NCBI RefSeq assembly: GCF_048820975.1
Contig: NZ_JBMEUF010000004.1
Coordinates: 1 to 64,000, forward strand
Direction: 5' to 3'
DNA from: Glaciecola sp048820975
GTDB lineage: Bacteria; Pseudomonadota; Gammaproteobacteria; Enterobacterales; Alteromonadaceae
DNA length: 64,000 bases
Shown one piece after another: positions 17,521 through 26,779 of this stretch. Each line of letters begins with the position of its first letter. Within the stretch, counting starts at the first letter, position 1. Below the pieces are notes generated by a model. That model worked only from the letters and a program-made list of their open reading frames with translations. It searched no databases and had not been told where the DNA came from. The translations under genes were made by a program, and so were the position numbers.

Positions 17521-18259
17521 ACTTGCCCAGAGCAATGTATTGAGCATTGATGACGGGAAAGATGCTATTGCCGACGTTAGTCAAACCCTAGTGGATTTGA
17601 CACCACATCAAAGAGTGGAATGGGCAATGCAAAACTTACCCGGTACACATGTTGTGTCATCCAGTTTCGGCGCGCAGTCTGCGGTTATGCTTCATTTGTT
17701 AACTGATGTTGCACCGGGTATTCCGGTAATCTTAACTGACACGGGCTATTTATTTCCTGAAACATATCAGTTTATAGACAGCTTAAAAGAACAACTTAAT
17801 CTGAATCTACATGTTTACCATGCTCCTATTAGTGCTGCTTGGCAGGAAGCTAAATACGGCAAGCTATGGGAACAAGGCCTTGATGGTATTGCGCAATATA
17901 ACAAGTTGAATAAAGTTGAGCCTATGAAGCGCGCATTGAACGATTTGGGTGCCAGCACTTGGTTTGCTGGGTTAAGGCATTCACAATCAGATAGTCGAGC
18001 AAAACTAGACGTTGTTCAAGTGCAAGGTAAACAATTTAAAGTTCACCCTATTGTCGATCAAAACAATCGTGACCTTTACCAGTATATGAAAAAACATAAC
18101 TTGCCTTATCACCCCTTATGGGAACAAGGCTATGTATCCATTGGCGATTGGCATACTACTAGTAAACTAGAAGATGGCATGAGCGAACAGGATACTCGAT
18201 TCTTTGGTTTGAAACGTGAATGTGGCTTACATGAATTTGGTGACGGTGACGGTATATAA
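17513..18259 (+). CDS. cysH: Phosphoadenylyl-sulfate (PAPS) reductase CysH
   Basis: CysH reduces PAPS to sulfite with thioredoxin or glutaredoxin, supplying CysJI. The 248-residue protein has the adenylyl-binding SSSFGAQSAVML, TDTGYLFPET, GLRHSQSDSRA and the catalytic Cys237 in KRECGLHE; the extra CC...CxxC pairs of Fe-S-containing APS reductases are absent, so PAPS is the likely substrate. ATG 17513 follows AAGGAT and overlaps cysI by 8 bases; a TTG 21 bases upstream is rejected. Last gene of the operon, followed by a terminator. Confidence 0.96.
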   Translation: MHKLAQSNVLSIDDGKDAIADVSQTLVDLTPHQRVEWAMQNLPGTHVVSSSFGAQSAVMLHLLTDVAPGIPVILTDTGYLFPETYQFIDSLKEQLNLNLHVYHAPISAAWQEAKYGKLWEQGLDGIAQYNKLNKVEPMKRALNDLGASTWFAGLRHSQSDSRAKLDVVQVQGKQFKVHPIVDQNNRDLYQYMKKHNLPYHPLWEQGYVSIGDWHTTSKLEDGMSEQDTRFFGLKRECGLHEFGDGDGI

Positions 18260-18294
18260 CGACATAACGTTTTCATTAAACATATTTAGTGTAC

Positions 18295-18322
18295 AAAGGG
18301 TGCTTATGAAGCGCCCTTTTTT
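18295..18322 (+). terminator. Terminator of the cysJIH operon
   Basis: Stem of 11 pairs (18295-18305 with 18309-18319, one T-G wobble), 3-base loop, ending in a T tract. Confidence 0.88.
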
Positions 18323-18590
18323 GTTTTATTGCTAAATAATGCCACGATACTTATGTAAAATCATATTTGGTATTAAAAAAAATACCCAAAACCTCTTTCC
18401 TATGCGATTTATTTGCTCGTTTATTATTCCTAACACTATAAATATTATACAAAATATGAACTGAATATTTTAAATTCATATAAATATCAGTGATATGTGT
18501 GTTTTTTAAACTAGAAACATCAATAATCGCGACATTTCATTAAATATACAAGTAACTGTCATACAAGTGTAATATTTGGGTGATAGCAAC

Positions 18591-18619
18591 TTGACTGTTA
18601 GGTTATTTTAAAATATACT
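18591..18619 (+). promoter_or_regulatory. Sigma-70 promoter of the small secreted protein gene
   Basis: TTGACT (18591-18596), 17-base spacer, TATACT (18614-18619). Predicted start about 18626, some 23 bases before the ATG at 18649. Confidence 0.8.
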
Positions 18620-18648
18620 TATCTCAAGTTAATCACCGAGGAAAACTT

Positions 18649-18957
18649 ATGAAGCAGTTATCAGCCCTAATATTAGGTCTTATTTCCCTGAGCACATTTG
18701 CAGCCTCTGCTAACACCGGTGAAACTAAGACGTTTACATGTATGGATAAAAAAACATTCGAAATTAATAGCGAATGTATGAGTCAGAATATTGAATCTAC
18801 CTTAGTTTTTCAAAAAGCAGAAAAAGCAGTAGTTGAAGAAGCAACAAACGTAAATGACCGCGCATTAGCGTCAGTTACTTTTGACGCACGCACAATGACA
18901 ATAAACATTGTTGCTCACAAAGATGCAAGCATTGCTAGTGTAAAGCATAAAAAATAA
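18649..18957 (+). CDS. Small secreted protein, unknown function
   Basis: A 102-residue protein with signal peptide (LSALILGLISLSTFAASA, cleavage about residue 22) and a mature part with two cysteines (TCMDKKTF, SECMSQ) that could form a disulfide. I recognise no family. It has its own near-consensus promoter, a GAGGA ribosome binding site and a strong terminator, so it is a free-standing and probably well-expressed gene. Confidence 0.7.
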   Translation: MKQLSALILGLISLSTFAASANTGETKTFTCMDKKTFEINSECMSQNIESTLVFQKAEKAVVEEATNVNDRALASVTFDARTMTINIVAHKDASIASVKHKK

Positions 18958-18970
18958 CGTTTAAGTAATT

Positions 18971-18998
18971 AAAAAACCTCCTTCACGGAGGTTTTTTT
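18971..18998 (+). terminator. Rho-independent terminator
   Basis: Stem of 11 pairs (18971-18981 with 18987-18997) with a 5-base loop and eight T residues; A-rich on the left so it may also work in reverse. Confidence 0.92.
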
Positions 18999-19250
18999 TC
19001 GCCTAAGGTTTATACATTAAGCAAGTGTGAGTAAATTTATAATTTAACAATTTACTCACTATTGATAGCAAAACATGTAATTTTTCACAAAACATTGATA
19101 CACTGATCCGATTAGTAAAGTATTGACTTGTTCTGTGGATTTATTGTTGTATGCATAGATATTCGTATTCCCCGTTAAGTGCCGCATAAAAAGCAAATTC
19201 AAGCATATTTAAATGTATTAACACAAATACAATAATTATAAGGTCTACTC

Positions 19251-19267
19251 TATTGGCGTTGCCAATA
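19251..19267. promoter_or_regulatory. Inverted repeat directly upstream of the first diguanylate cyclase
   Basis: TATTGGC-GTT-GCCAATA is a perfect 7-bp repeat ending 16 bases before the ATG at 19284. It could be an operator or an mRNA hairpin close to the ribosome binding region. Confidence 0.5.
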
Positions 19268-19283
19268 TCTGTTGAGTGATTTC

Positions 19284-21437
19284 ATGGTACAAATACAGCA
19301 TAGTAACGCTACAAAACAAAAAGAAGATGTTATTCCTTTTTTTGCTGTGCCTAATTTATTGTATGGAATCAACCTTGGTATTCTTGCTGCCCTAATCAAT
19401 GCCTTTCTGCACATATCACTCTATGCCAGTTTTACTTTATTTTTTGGCCCAGTTTTAGTTTTAATTTGTTTAGCTACACGAGGTTTGAATGCGGCTATTA
19501 TAACGGCATTTATAAGCTCTATAAGCGCCGCGATATATGGTCAAGATGCATATTTAATTGTCATTTTCATGTTAGAAATGTTTGTGGTTCATATGTTGAT
19601 GAGGCGCGGGTTTTTCTTATTTCAATCGGCGTCTTTATACTGGTTGATAATTGGCATTCCTCTAATATTCACTTTGCATGCTATAAGCAGTTTTGATTCA
19701 GCAGAGTTTCTTTTTATCAATAGTATTACTCGCGGTATCAATGGGCTAATATGTTTGTCATTTGCCTCTGTTGTATGCTGGTTTCTTCCGCGAAATCTGT
19801 TATACACAAATTATTCTAAGAAGCCCCCTCGCTTGGCCTCTTTAATATTTTCACTTTGCATGATTACCGTTACGCTTCCATCTATGGTTGTTGCCTCATT
19901 TTTTATTTGGCAAACCACCAGTAGCAACGAACAAATAATAGCGAAGAGCTTAAAAAGCACATCCGAGCAAGCACGAGTTTTGAACAACCTTGAAATTAGT
20001 CGGCATTTAAATGCAATTAATACTCTTGCGAGTATTATGCAGGCGAGTAAATCAATACAAGTACAGCCTTTATTAAATGCTACAAATAACCACTACCCCT
20101 TGTTTGAGAGCCTTTTTGTTACTGACGAATTTGGGCGTATTTTGCAAGCAGTGCCCAGCACATTTAAACGTAAATTATTTGAAGCAAACATAACAACGGT
20201 TCGTGAACTTGCTTATTTTCAAGAAGCACAAAACTCTCTTGAACCAATAGTGTCAGAAGCCGTTGTTAACAGAAAAATGGGCGAGGTATATTCATTCAGT
20301 ATTTTGGCGCCATTATTTAATAATGGTCAATTCGATGGACTTGTACAAGGTGCCATTTTGCTTGATACTTTTAACGCATTTAATCAGGCGCGAGTTGATA
20401 CTAATTACTCGTTTGTGATTACCGATACTAACGGGAGGATCGTAAGCCGTTCTCATGATTTAAGCTTGCCCCTGTTGTCAAATTTTGACGTCAAAATAAT
20501 AGAAAATCCGCTTGTTCAAACACTACCGATTTTAGAAATAAACCAGCAACAATTTCTTTATAGCCAAAGCCAGACTGAGCAAAATTGGACAATAACCATA
20601 TTAACCTCGCCTAAGAAAATCACTTCTGTTATCTTTGATTTTCTATTTTTGCTCGTTGTTGCTACATTTTTTATGTTAGCGGCATTTGCGTTTATAGCTA
20701 ACACTTTAGCTAGAAAGATTACTCAACCTCTTGTTGATATTGCAGAGCATTTCCCCGTATCTGAAGATGACGATTATCCTTTAGAAGAGTCACAGGTAAG
20801 TTCCGAAATGCTTACTCTAACGCATCGTTTGCTTGATTCTCATAAAGTGATGAGTAACTTTCAGCAGCAGCTTTCAGAACAAGTAAACAATAAAACGAAA
20901 CAGCTGAAACAGCTCAACCAAGAGCTTTATTCTTTAGCACAAAAAGACTCATTAACGCAGCTATACAATAGAGCTGGTTTTAATCGTTTAGCACTAGGTT
21001 TATATCGAAACTGTGTGCGTCACAAAATAAATATCTCTTTAGTATTAATTGATATTGACCATTTTAAAGCCATAAATGACACTCACGGCCACCCTTTTGG
21101 TGACAAATGCATTATTGCAGTGGCTAAAACTATTCAACATCACTGCAAACGCGACACCGATATTATTGGCCGCTATGGCGGCGAAGAATTTATTATACTG
21201 CTTTCAGGGGGGGAAATTGACGAGCATGCCAAACGCATAAAAATGATTAAAAATCACATTGAATCGTTATCATTTAAACACAATGCTAGCCGCGTAAATA
21301 TGACCGTCAGTGCTGGCATATGCAGCTTATCAAATAGCTACGATCTTGAATATGATGACATGCTTCAAAAAGCCGACGAGCAACTATACTTGAGTAAGCG
21401 CGAGGGGCGCAATAAAATAAATTCGATAATTTATTAA
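19284..21437 (+). CDS. Diguanylate cyclase with membrane sensor module (paralogue 1)
   Basis: A 717-residue GGDEF protein that should make cyclic-di-GMP. The N-terminal 170 residues form about six membrane helices (MASE-like), followed by a further helix (LIFSLCMITVTLPSMVVASF), a periplasmic Cache-like region to about 455, another membrane helix, a HAMP-like/coiled-coil linker (QVNNKTKQLKQLNQEL) and the GGDEF domain. The active site reads GGEEF near residues 632-636 and an RxxD inhibitory site (RDTD) lies 5 residues upstream, so activity with product inhibition is expected. ATG 19284 is preferred to an upstream TTG at 19272. Its paralogue follows 43 bases downstream. Confidence 0.92.
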   Translation: MVQIQHSNATKQKEDVIPFFAVPNLLYGINLGILAALINAFLHISLYASFTLFFGPVLVLICLATRGLNAAIITAFISSISAAIYGQDAYLIVIFMLEMFVVHMLMRRGFFLFQSASLYWLIIGIPLIFTLHAISSFDSAEFLFINSITRGINGLICLSFASVVCWFLPRNLLYTNYSKKPPRLASLIFSLCMITVTLPSMVVASFFIWQTTSSNEQIIAKSLKSTSEQARVLNNLEISRHLNAINTLASIMQASKSIQVQPLLNATNNHYPLFESLFVTDEFGRILQAVPSTFKRKLFEANITTVRELAYFQEAQNSLEPIVSEAVVNRKMGEVYSFSILAPLFNNGQFDGLVQGAILLDTFNAFNQARVDTNYSFVITDTNGRIVSRSHDLSLPLLSNFDVKIIENPLVQTLPILEINQQQFLYSQSQTEQNWTITILTSPKKITSVIFDFLFLLVVATFFMLAAFAFIANTLARKITQPLVDIAEHFPVSEDDDYPLEESQVSSEMLTLTHRLLDSHKVMSNFQQQLSEQVNNKTKQLKQLNQELYSLAQKDSLTQLYNRAGFNRLALGLYRNCVRHKINISLVLIDIDHFKAINDTHGHPFGDKCIIAVAKTIQHHCKRDTDIIGRYGGEEFIILLSGGEIDEHAKRIKMIKNHIESLSFKHNASRVNMTVSAGICSLSNSYDLEYDDMLQKADEQLYLSKREGRNKINSIIY

Positions 21438-21480
21438 AAGGGTGTAACATACAAGACCGGTTGAGCAAAGATGCAATTGA

Positions 21481-23616
21481 ATGAGAAAGGTAAATCCTAC
21501 TACCTCAGAATACGTGCAAATAAGCCTCTTATTATCAGTGCTTACGGTAGCGATTAACCTTTTCTTAACAGTGGCGGCAATTGGCGACACTTACCTCTTT
21601 TTCGGTTCAACCTTTGTATTTATCGGCATGTTAATTCTGCCTTTTCCCTATGTTATTTCTATTGCTTTTGCTTGCTTATTTAGCCTCCATATTCAAGGCG
21701 TAGATCCTCTTTTAATTGCCCTAACAGCCGGTCAATTTGCATTTATTCAAGTGCTGGTTGCGCGCGGCATTATGATGTTATTGGCTTCATTTCTATTTTG
21801 GCTGTTACTGGGTGGCCCTTTAGCGTTACTTTTTTATCACTTGCACATATTCGATTTGCCTGGTGCAAGCATTGTGCTAACAACTAAAAGCGTGTTTAAC
21901 GGTATTTTAAACGCAGCTATAGCGGTTACCTTAGTAGCCATTATACCCGTGTCTCTTATTGAGGAACGTAATAATAAACAACAGCGCTTGTCTGCAAAAA
22001 TCTTTGCGGTATGTGCGTCAACTTTGGTGCTGCCACTGTTGATTTCTAGTTTTTTATTTATGACGCAATCAGTTGAATCCACACAAGTCTCTATGAAACA
22101 TAAGCTTTATAGCACCTCTCAGATTATGAGTCTGTATACTGATAACTATATTTTGAAACACACCACGATTATTGAGCAACTTGCCAATTCTATATCTGAT
22201 AACGAGTCTGTTGAACATACGCAGTCGTTAATTACCAAGACACAAAAAATGCATCCCTCATTTTTTAATATCACTACCTCTGATGCTTTGGGGCAACTTA
22301 CGTTTTTCGCTCCAATTAAATTTAATAATTTATTGACTACACTACCTAAAGAGCAGCTGTCGGTGCTTGATAGAGACTATTTTCACCAAGCTAAGAAGTT
22401 GGATGCCACTTATGTCTCTCAAGGTATGTTAAGTAAAGGCATTATTCGTGCGGCAATGGTTGTCTTTTCCGCGCCAGTTTACCGAGCAGAGAAATTTTCT
22501 GGCATATTACTCGGCACAATAAACTTATCGTCGGTAAACCCACTCACCGCTAACCTTGACAGCATTAGTGAACAAAACATTGTTATAATTACAGATAAAA
22601 ACCACAAAATTTTGTTCTCTAACAACGAAAATATGAATACTCTACTGGAAAAGTTTAGTTATAAAGTAAAGCAAAGTAAGTTGCTAAATGACCTTCCCTT
22701 ATTAGACCATAATAATAAACAGTACATATTTGGCCAAAGTGTTAACCAACAGGGCTGGCATATATATGTTCTAAATGACGGGGCGTTCATTTCACAATCT
22801 ATTCGCAATCAGACAATATATGTCGCTATAGGTATAGGTTTAACGTTCACGTGCTTCTTACTATTCGCTTATCGTCTTTCAAATAGAATTACAGCACCAC
22901 TGGTTTCTTTACTTGAAGATGAGCAAACGTTTACTAATGCGCAACTACAATCTCAATCTACCAGCGTAGAGATTTCCAGCATGGCGAGAAAACTAAAACG
23001 TTCTAGCTATTTGATGAAAAACTTTGAAGACAGATTAAACGCAAAGGTAGAAGAAAAGACTGATGAACTGGAACAACTTAATCTACAACTGGCTGAGCAG
23101 GCTCGCAAAGATAGCCTAACAGGCTTATTTAATCGCACCGGCTTTTCTGAATTGGCCAGTGCAGCTATTAAGACCAACTACAGGCTTGAGAAAGCGTTTT
23201 CTTTACTTATATTAGATTTAGATAATTTTAAAACGATTAATGACACATACGGGCATCCTTTGGGAGACAAATGCTTAGTTGCGTTTTCTGAATTAATGAA
23301 AGAGTACTGCAAGCGTGACACCGACATAATTGGACGATACGGCGGCGAAGAGTTTGTGGTATATATTTCGGGAGAAGATATCACCGCACAGCACGATATA
23401 GTGAATGAAATCCATCAAAAAACACGCTCTATTTCAATATATGATGAGGCCTCACAAACATACCTTACATTTACGGTGAGTATAGGCGTTTGTACCATTT
23501 TGCCCCCTGTACAGCTGAGCTTAGAGCAAATGATTACCATTGCCGACGAACAGCTATATAAATGTAAGCGCAACGGAAGAGATCAAGTTTCAATTTGCGT
23601 TGTTGATAAGGTTTGA
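21481..23616 (+). CDS. Diguanylate cyclase with membrane sensor module (paralogue 2)
   Basis: A 711-residue protein of the same architecture as its neighbour: N-terminal block of membrane helices (ISLLLSVLTVAINLFLTVAA ...), periplasmic Cache-like sensor, a membrane helix near 455-475, coiled coil (KVEEKTDELEQLNLQLAEQA) and GGDEF domain. Both paralogues carry the identical stretch CKRDTDIIGRYGGEEF, so RxxD and GGEEF are intact here too (GGEEF about 621-625). The sensor regions have diverged much more than the catalytic domains, consistent with tandem duplication and different signals. Likely co-transcribed with paralogue 1. Confidence 0.92.
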   Translation: MRKVNPTTSEYVQISLLLSVLTVAINLFLTVAAIGDTYLFFGSTFVFIGMLILPFPYVISIAFACLFSLHIQGVDPLLIALTAGQFAFIQVLVARGIMMLLASFLFWLLLGGPLALLFYHLHIFDLPGASIVLTTKSVFNGILNAAIAVTLVAIIPVSLIEERNNKQQRLSAKIFAVCASTLVLPLLISSFLFMTQSVESTQVSMKHKLYSTSQIMSLYTDNYILKHTTIIEQLANSISDNESVEHTQSLITKTQKMHPSFFNITTSDALGQLTFFAPIKFNNLLTTLPKEQLSVLDRDYFHQAKKLDATYVSQGMLSKGIIRAAMVVFSAPVYRAEKFSGILLGTINLSSVNPLTANLDSISEQNIVIITDKNHKILFSNNENMNTLLEKFSYKVKQSKLLNDLPLLDHNNKQYIFGQSVNQQGWHIYVLNDGAFISQSIRNQTIYVAIGIGLTFTCFLLFAYRLSNRITAPLVSLLEDEQTFTNAQLQSQSTSVEISSMARKLKRSSYLMKNFEDRLNAKVEEKTDELEQLNLQLAEQARKDSLTGLFNRTGFSELASAAIKTNYRLEKAFSLLILDLDNFKTINDTYGHPLGDKCLVAFSELMKEYCKRDTDIIGRYGGEEFVVYISGEDITAQHDIVNEIHQKTRSISIYDEASQTYLTFTVSIGVCTILPPVQLSLEQMITIADEQLYKCKRNGRDQVSICVVDKV

Positions 23617-23680
23617 ATTTATATTTTTTATCCTTTAATTAGTTTATAATTTATGGGTTTAAATAGAAGTGATGTGATAA

Positions 23681-24604
23681 ATGAAATCAATTTTTTATAC
23701 ATGCAACGGCATTGTTGCAGTAGTTTTGTATTTTATAAATACGGTTTTTTGGTTTATTCCAATTATGTTTTTTTCGCTCTTTAAATTGATTCCAATCCCG
23801 TATTGGCAAAAAATTATGAGTATTATAGTTGATGAATGCGCCAGCTTTTGGATAAGCGTGAATGGACTTAATCAACGCATCTTTTCACGCACGTCTATAC
23901 ACATCACAAAACCCTCTCATCTCAGTACTGAACAATGGTATTTGGTAATAGCAAATCATCAGTCATGGGTAGATATTTTAGTCTTGCAAGGTGTGTTTAA
24001 TCGTCAAATTCCATTTTTAAAATTCTTTTTAAAGAAAAGCTTATTGTACGTTCCTATTCTTGGCTTAGCTTGGTGGGGTTTGGATTTTCCATTTATGCAG
24101 CGTTATTCGAAAAAATTCTTAGAAAAAAATCCGCATCTGAAAGGGGCCGATTTAAAGACGACCCAAAAGGCATGTGAAATATTTAGGCACAAGCCTGTGA
24201 GTATTATGAACTTTGTTGAAGGAACCAGAATTACGCCTAAAAAGCAAAGCTCAAAATTGAGCAAGCAATTAAACCTTAGCCATACATTGCCCCCTAAGTC
24301 TGGTGGTATTGCTTTTGTGTTAAACGCAATGGGTGAACAGCTAACGCAATTAGTTAATGTAACCATTTACTACCCCAAAGGAATTCCCAGTTATTGGGAT
24401 TTTATTTGCGGTAAAGTCAAAGATATAGTGGTGGATATTGATACGATTGATATAAAGACTCTATATCAGAACAATATTTATTCTCCCGAATATTTTGAAA
24501 ATGACCAGCAAAAACAAGTGTTTCAAAACTGGTTAAACAAGCTTTGGCAAGAAAAAGATAATAAGCTAAAACAGCTTGAAAAGGAGTATCACTTTAGTGA
24601 ATAA
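23681..24604 (+). CDS. Lysophospholipid-type acyltransferase (YihG/PlsC family), copy 1
   Basis: A 307-residue inner-membrane acyltransferase. Hydrophobic N-terminus (about 8-38), catalytic H(x4)D box NHQSWVD with His93, and the substrate-phosphate motif FVEGTR with Glu180, as in PlsC-type enzymes. Overall layout (LLYVPILGLAWWGLDFPFMQR, PKSGGIAFVLNAMG) is that of the YihG group, which has 1-acylglycerol-3-phosphate acyltransferase-like activity and shifts phospholipid acyl composition; substrate here is inferred. It overlaps the next, paralogous gene by 8 bases and begins a three-gene unit ending in an MscS channel. Confidence 0.88.
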   Translation: MKSIFYTCNGIVAVVLYFINTVFWFIPIMFFSLFKLIPIPYWQKIMSIIVDECASFWISVNGLNQRIFSRTSIHITKPSHLSTEQWYLVIANHQSWVDILVLQGVFNRQIPFLKFFLKKSLLYVPILGLAWWGLDFPFMQRYSKKFLEKNPHLKGADLKTTQKACEIFRHKPVSIMNFVEGTRITPKKQSSKLSKQLNLSHTLPPKSGGIAFVLNAMGEQLTQLVNVTIYYPKGIPSYWDFICGKVKDIVVDIDTIDIKTLYQNNIYSPEYFENDQQKQVFQNWLNKLWQEKDNKLKQLEKEYHFSE

Positions 24605-25496
24605 ATTGCGGGCATTGATTGTTTTCCCAATTCATCTGTGTTTTCAACTGGTTAATTTAGCTTTGTGGGGCGGTTTAATCATTCTGTTTGGTTGTTTACG
24701 ATTTTTGTTGCCCTTTCAAAGCATGAATGCCTTGCTGCTGAATGTTATGCATCGGCTTTATTTATCTTTTGGTATATTGAGCGTTGCTTTGATCAAAATA
24801 TTTAACCGTATTGAAATTCGCATAGATATTGACGAGCCCCTATCCAAGCAGAAGTGGTATTTAATCACGGCGAATCATATAAGTTACTTAGATATTATTC
24901 TGCTCATTGATTTTTGTGCTCCACGCATACCGCCACCTAAGTTTTTTCTTAAAAAAGAACTTATATGGCTTCCTTTTGTTGGCTTGGCAGCCTGGGCACT
25001 AGACATGCCGTTTATGCGCCGCTACACGCAGGCATACCTAGAAAAGCATCCTCAACTACGCGGCAAAGATATTGAAACCACACGAGCATCGTGTAGTAAA
25101 TTTATTAACCGCCCTACTACCGTAATTAACTTTGTTGAAGGCACTCGTTTTACCGAAGCTAAACATGCTAGAACTAAGAGTAAGTTTAGCCACTTGCTGC
25201 AGCCTAAAGCCGGCGGCATAGCATTTACGCTCTCGGCAATGGGTGAATTGTTTAGCAATGTACTTGATATTACATTAGCCTACCCTAATTCTTCACATCC
25301 TATGATGGATATGCTTTGCGGTCGAATGACAAGTATTATAATAGATGTGAGAACACTGCCTGTTACTAATGAACTCATTGGTGACTACTTTAATAACCCC
25401 AATTTTCAATCTAATTTTCGTGGTTGGTTAAACGAACTTTGGAAAGGAAAGAACGAACGCATGAAGGCGTGGATGGCAAGTTACAGTGCAAAATAA
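24597..25496 (+). CDS. Lysophospholipid-type acyltransferase (YihG/PlsC family), copy 2
   Basis: A 299-residue paralogue of the preceding gene: hydrophobic N-terminus (LIVFPIHLCFQLVNLALWGG), box NHISYLD with His94, FVEGTR with Glu181 and PKAGGIAFTLSAMGE. The start is taken as GTG 24597, 10 bases after AAGGAG; a TTG at 24576 lies upstream of that ribosome binding site and is unlikely. It overlaps the previous gene by 8 and the following MscS gene by 11 bases, so the three are probably translationally coupled. Two diverged copies suggest different acyl donors or positions. Confidence 0.88.
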   Translation: MNKLRALIVFPIHLCFQLVNLALWGGLIILFGCLRFLLPFQSMNALLLNVMHRLYLSFGILSVALIKIFNRIEIRIDIDEPLSKQKWYLITANHISYLDIILLIDFCAPRIPPPKFFLKKELIWLPFVGLAAWALDMPFMRRYTQAYLEKHPQLRGKDIETTRASCSKFINRPTTVINFVEGTRFTEAKHARTKSKFSHLLQPKAGGIAFTLSAMGELFSNVLDITLAYPNSSHPMMDMLCGRMTSIIIDVRTLPVTNELIGDYFNNPNFQSNFRGWLNELWKGKNERMKAWMASYSAK

Positions 25497-26748
25497 TATT
25501 CAAGCTATTCATAACAGTATCCAAGAGGTGTTGGCCCAGCTTGGATTAGAGTTAGCTAACGATAGCTGGTTATTTATAGCTATATGCGTTGGTATGCTAT
25601 TATTCGCGGCAATTAGCTCATACATACTAACTCGCTTTTTCCTTCATTTTAAAGTGGTTCGTTTAGTTGGCGCAACGAAAGTATCTTGGGATGATGATCT
25701 GGTTGATCACGGTGTATTTAGGCGAATTGCCCACGTTGTTCCTGGCCTGTGCTTATATGCAGGGAAATATGCGCTTATTAGCCCTGAATGGCCTATTTTC
25801 AATCTAATTTCTATAATAGGTAGCTTGTATCTTATTTTCGCCTTCTATATGGTGTTACAAGCCGCGCTTACCTCAGGCGAAGCTATATATACGAAGTCGG
25901 TGCTGTCACAAAAAGCCCCCATTACCGGCTTCATTCAGGTTGCTCGATTAATTCTTACTCTGGCCCTCATTTTTCTAATCATCTCCTTATTGTTGGATAA
26001 AAGCCCCATTTACTTATTATCGGGTTTAACCGCTGTTGCTGCGGTGCTCTTGTTAATATTTAGAGATACAATATTGGGTTTTGTATCAGGTATACAAATT
26101 GCCGCCAACAGAATGTTTAATACCGGCGATTGGATAGAAATCCCTAAATACGGGGTTGATGGTGATATTATAGAAATTGGCTTGACCGTTGTTAAAGTGC
26201 AAAACTGGGATAAAACAATATCGACCATTCCTACTTACGCACTTACCGCTGATGCAGTTAAAAACTGGCGAGGCATGACAACGTCCGGCGGTAGACGAAT
26301 TAAACGCTCTATTTACATTGATATGCGTACGATTGGATTTGCCAGCCCTGAAATGCTAGAAAAATGGGGGAAGTTGAAATTACTCACCCATTATTTAGCT
26401 GACAAAAAGATGCAATTAGACGAAGATGAATTGCAATGCAAATCAGCCTCACTAGACATAATTAACAGCCGAAAGTTAACCAATATTGGCACGTTTAGAG
26501 CTTACGTAAATGCGTATTTAAAGCAGCATAGTGAAGTCAACAAAGAGATGACGTGCATGGTGCGCCAACTTCAGGCAAGCGAAACGGGTTTACCTATTGA
26601 AATATATTGTTTTAGTAAAAATAAAAATTGGGTTGAATATGAGCATATTCAATCAGAGATTTTTGACCATTTATTCGCAATTTTACCTGTATTCTCGCTT
26701 TCGCCTTATCAGCGTGTTAGCAATACCGTACGAAAAAGCCAGCTATAA
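25486..26748 (+). CDS. MscS-family mechanosensitive channel (YbdG-like)
   Basis: A 420-residue channel of the YbdG (miniconductance) type: about five membrane helices, of which the last, pore-lining one is followed by the MscS beta domain signature (GFVSGIQIAANRMFNTGDWI, IPTYALTADAVKNWRGM). Such channels release solutes when membrane tension rises on hypo-osmotic shock. GTG start inside the end of the upstream acyltransferase gene; no better start is seen. The stop codon lies within the loop of the terminator hairpin. Confidence 0.92.
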   Translation: MQNNIQAIHNSIQEVLAQLGLELANDSWLFIAICVGMLLFAAISSYILTRFFLHFKVVRLVGATKVSWDDDLVDHGVFRRIAHVVPGLCLYAGKYALISPEWPIFNLISIIGSLYLIFAFYMVLQAALTSGEAIYTKSVLSQKAPITGFIQVARLILTLALIFLIISLLLDKSPIYLLSGLTAVAAVLLLIFRDTILGFVSGIQIAANRMFNTGDWIEIPKYGVDGDIIEIGLTVVKVQNWDKTISTIPTYALTADAVKNWRGMTTSGGRRIKRSIYIDMRTIGFASPEMLEKWGKLKLLTHYLADKKMQLDEDELQCKSASLDIINSRKLTNIGTFRAYVNAYLKQHSEVNKEMTCMVRQLQASETGLPIEIYCFSKNKNWVEYEHIQSEIFDHLFAILPVFSLSPYQRVSNTVRKSQL

Positions 26749-26758
26749 GCTGGCTTTT
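26734..26758 (+). terminator. Terminator overlapping the MscS stop codon
   Basis: Perfect 11-bp stem (26734-26744 with 26748-26758), 3-base loop, TTTT end. Confidence 0.88.
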
Positions 26759-26779
26759 ATCTATAAAATGATAAGAGAT

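Larger units (their letters stand above)
18260..18648. other. AT-rich intergenic region with terminator and promoter only
   Basis: This 389-base gap holds the cysH terminator at its left end and a sigma-70 promoter at its right end. The middle is very AT-rich; a 41-codon frame at 18339-18464 has no ribosome binding site and is not called. Confidence 0.6.
18958..19283. other. Intergenic region before the diguanylate cyclase pair
   Basis: A gap of about 325 bases with the preceding gene's terminator at the left and a perfect inverted repeat just before the cyclase start. No promoter of good quality and no RNA gene was recognised in between. Confidence 0.5.

Noticed and set aside
18339..18464. 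41-codon plus-strand reading frame in the gap after cysH
   Set aside because: No ribosome binding site, very AT-rich, Ile/Asn-rich translation without any motif; it lies before the promoter of the next gene.
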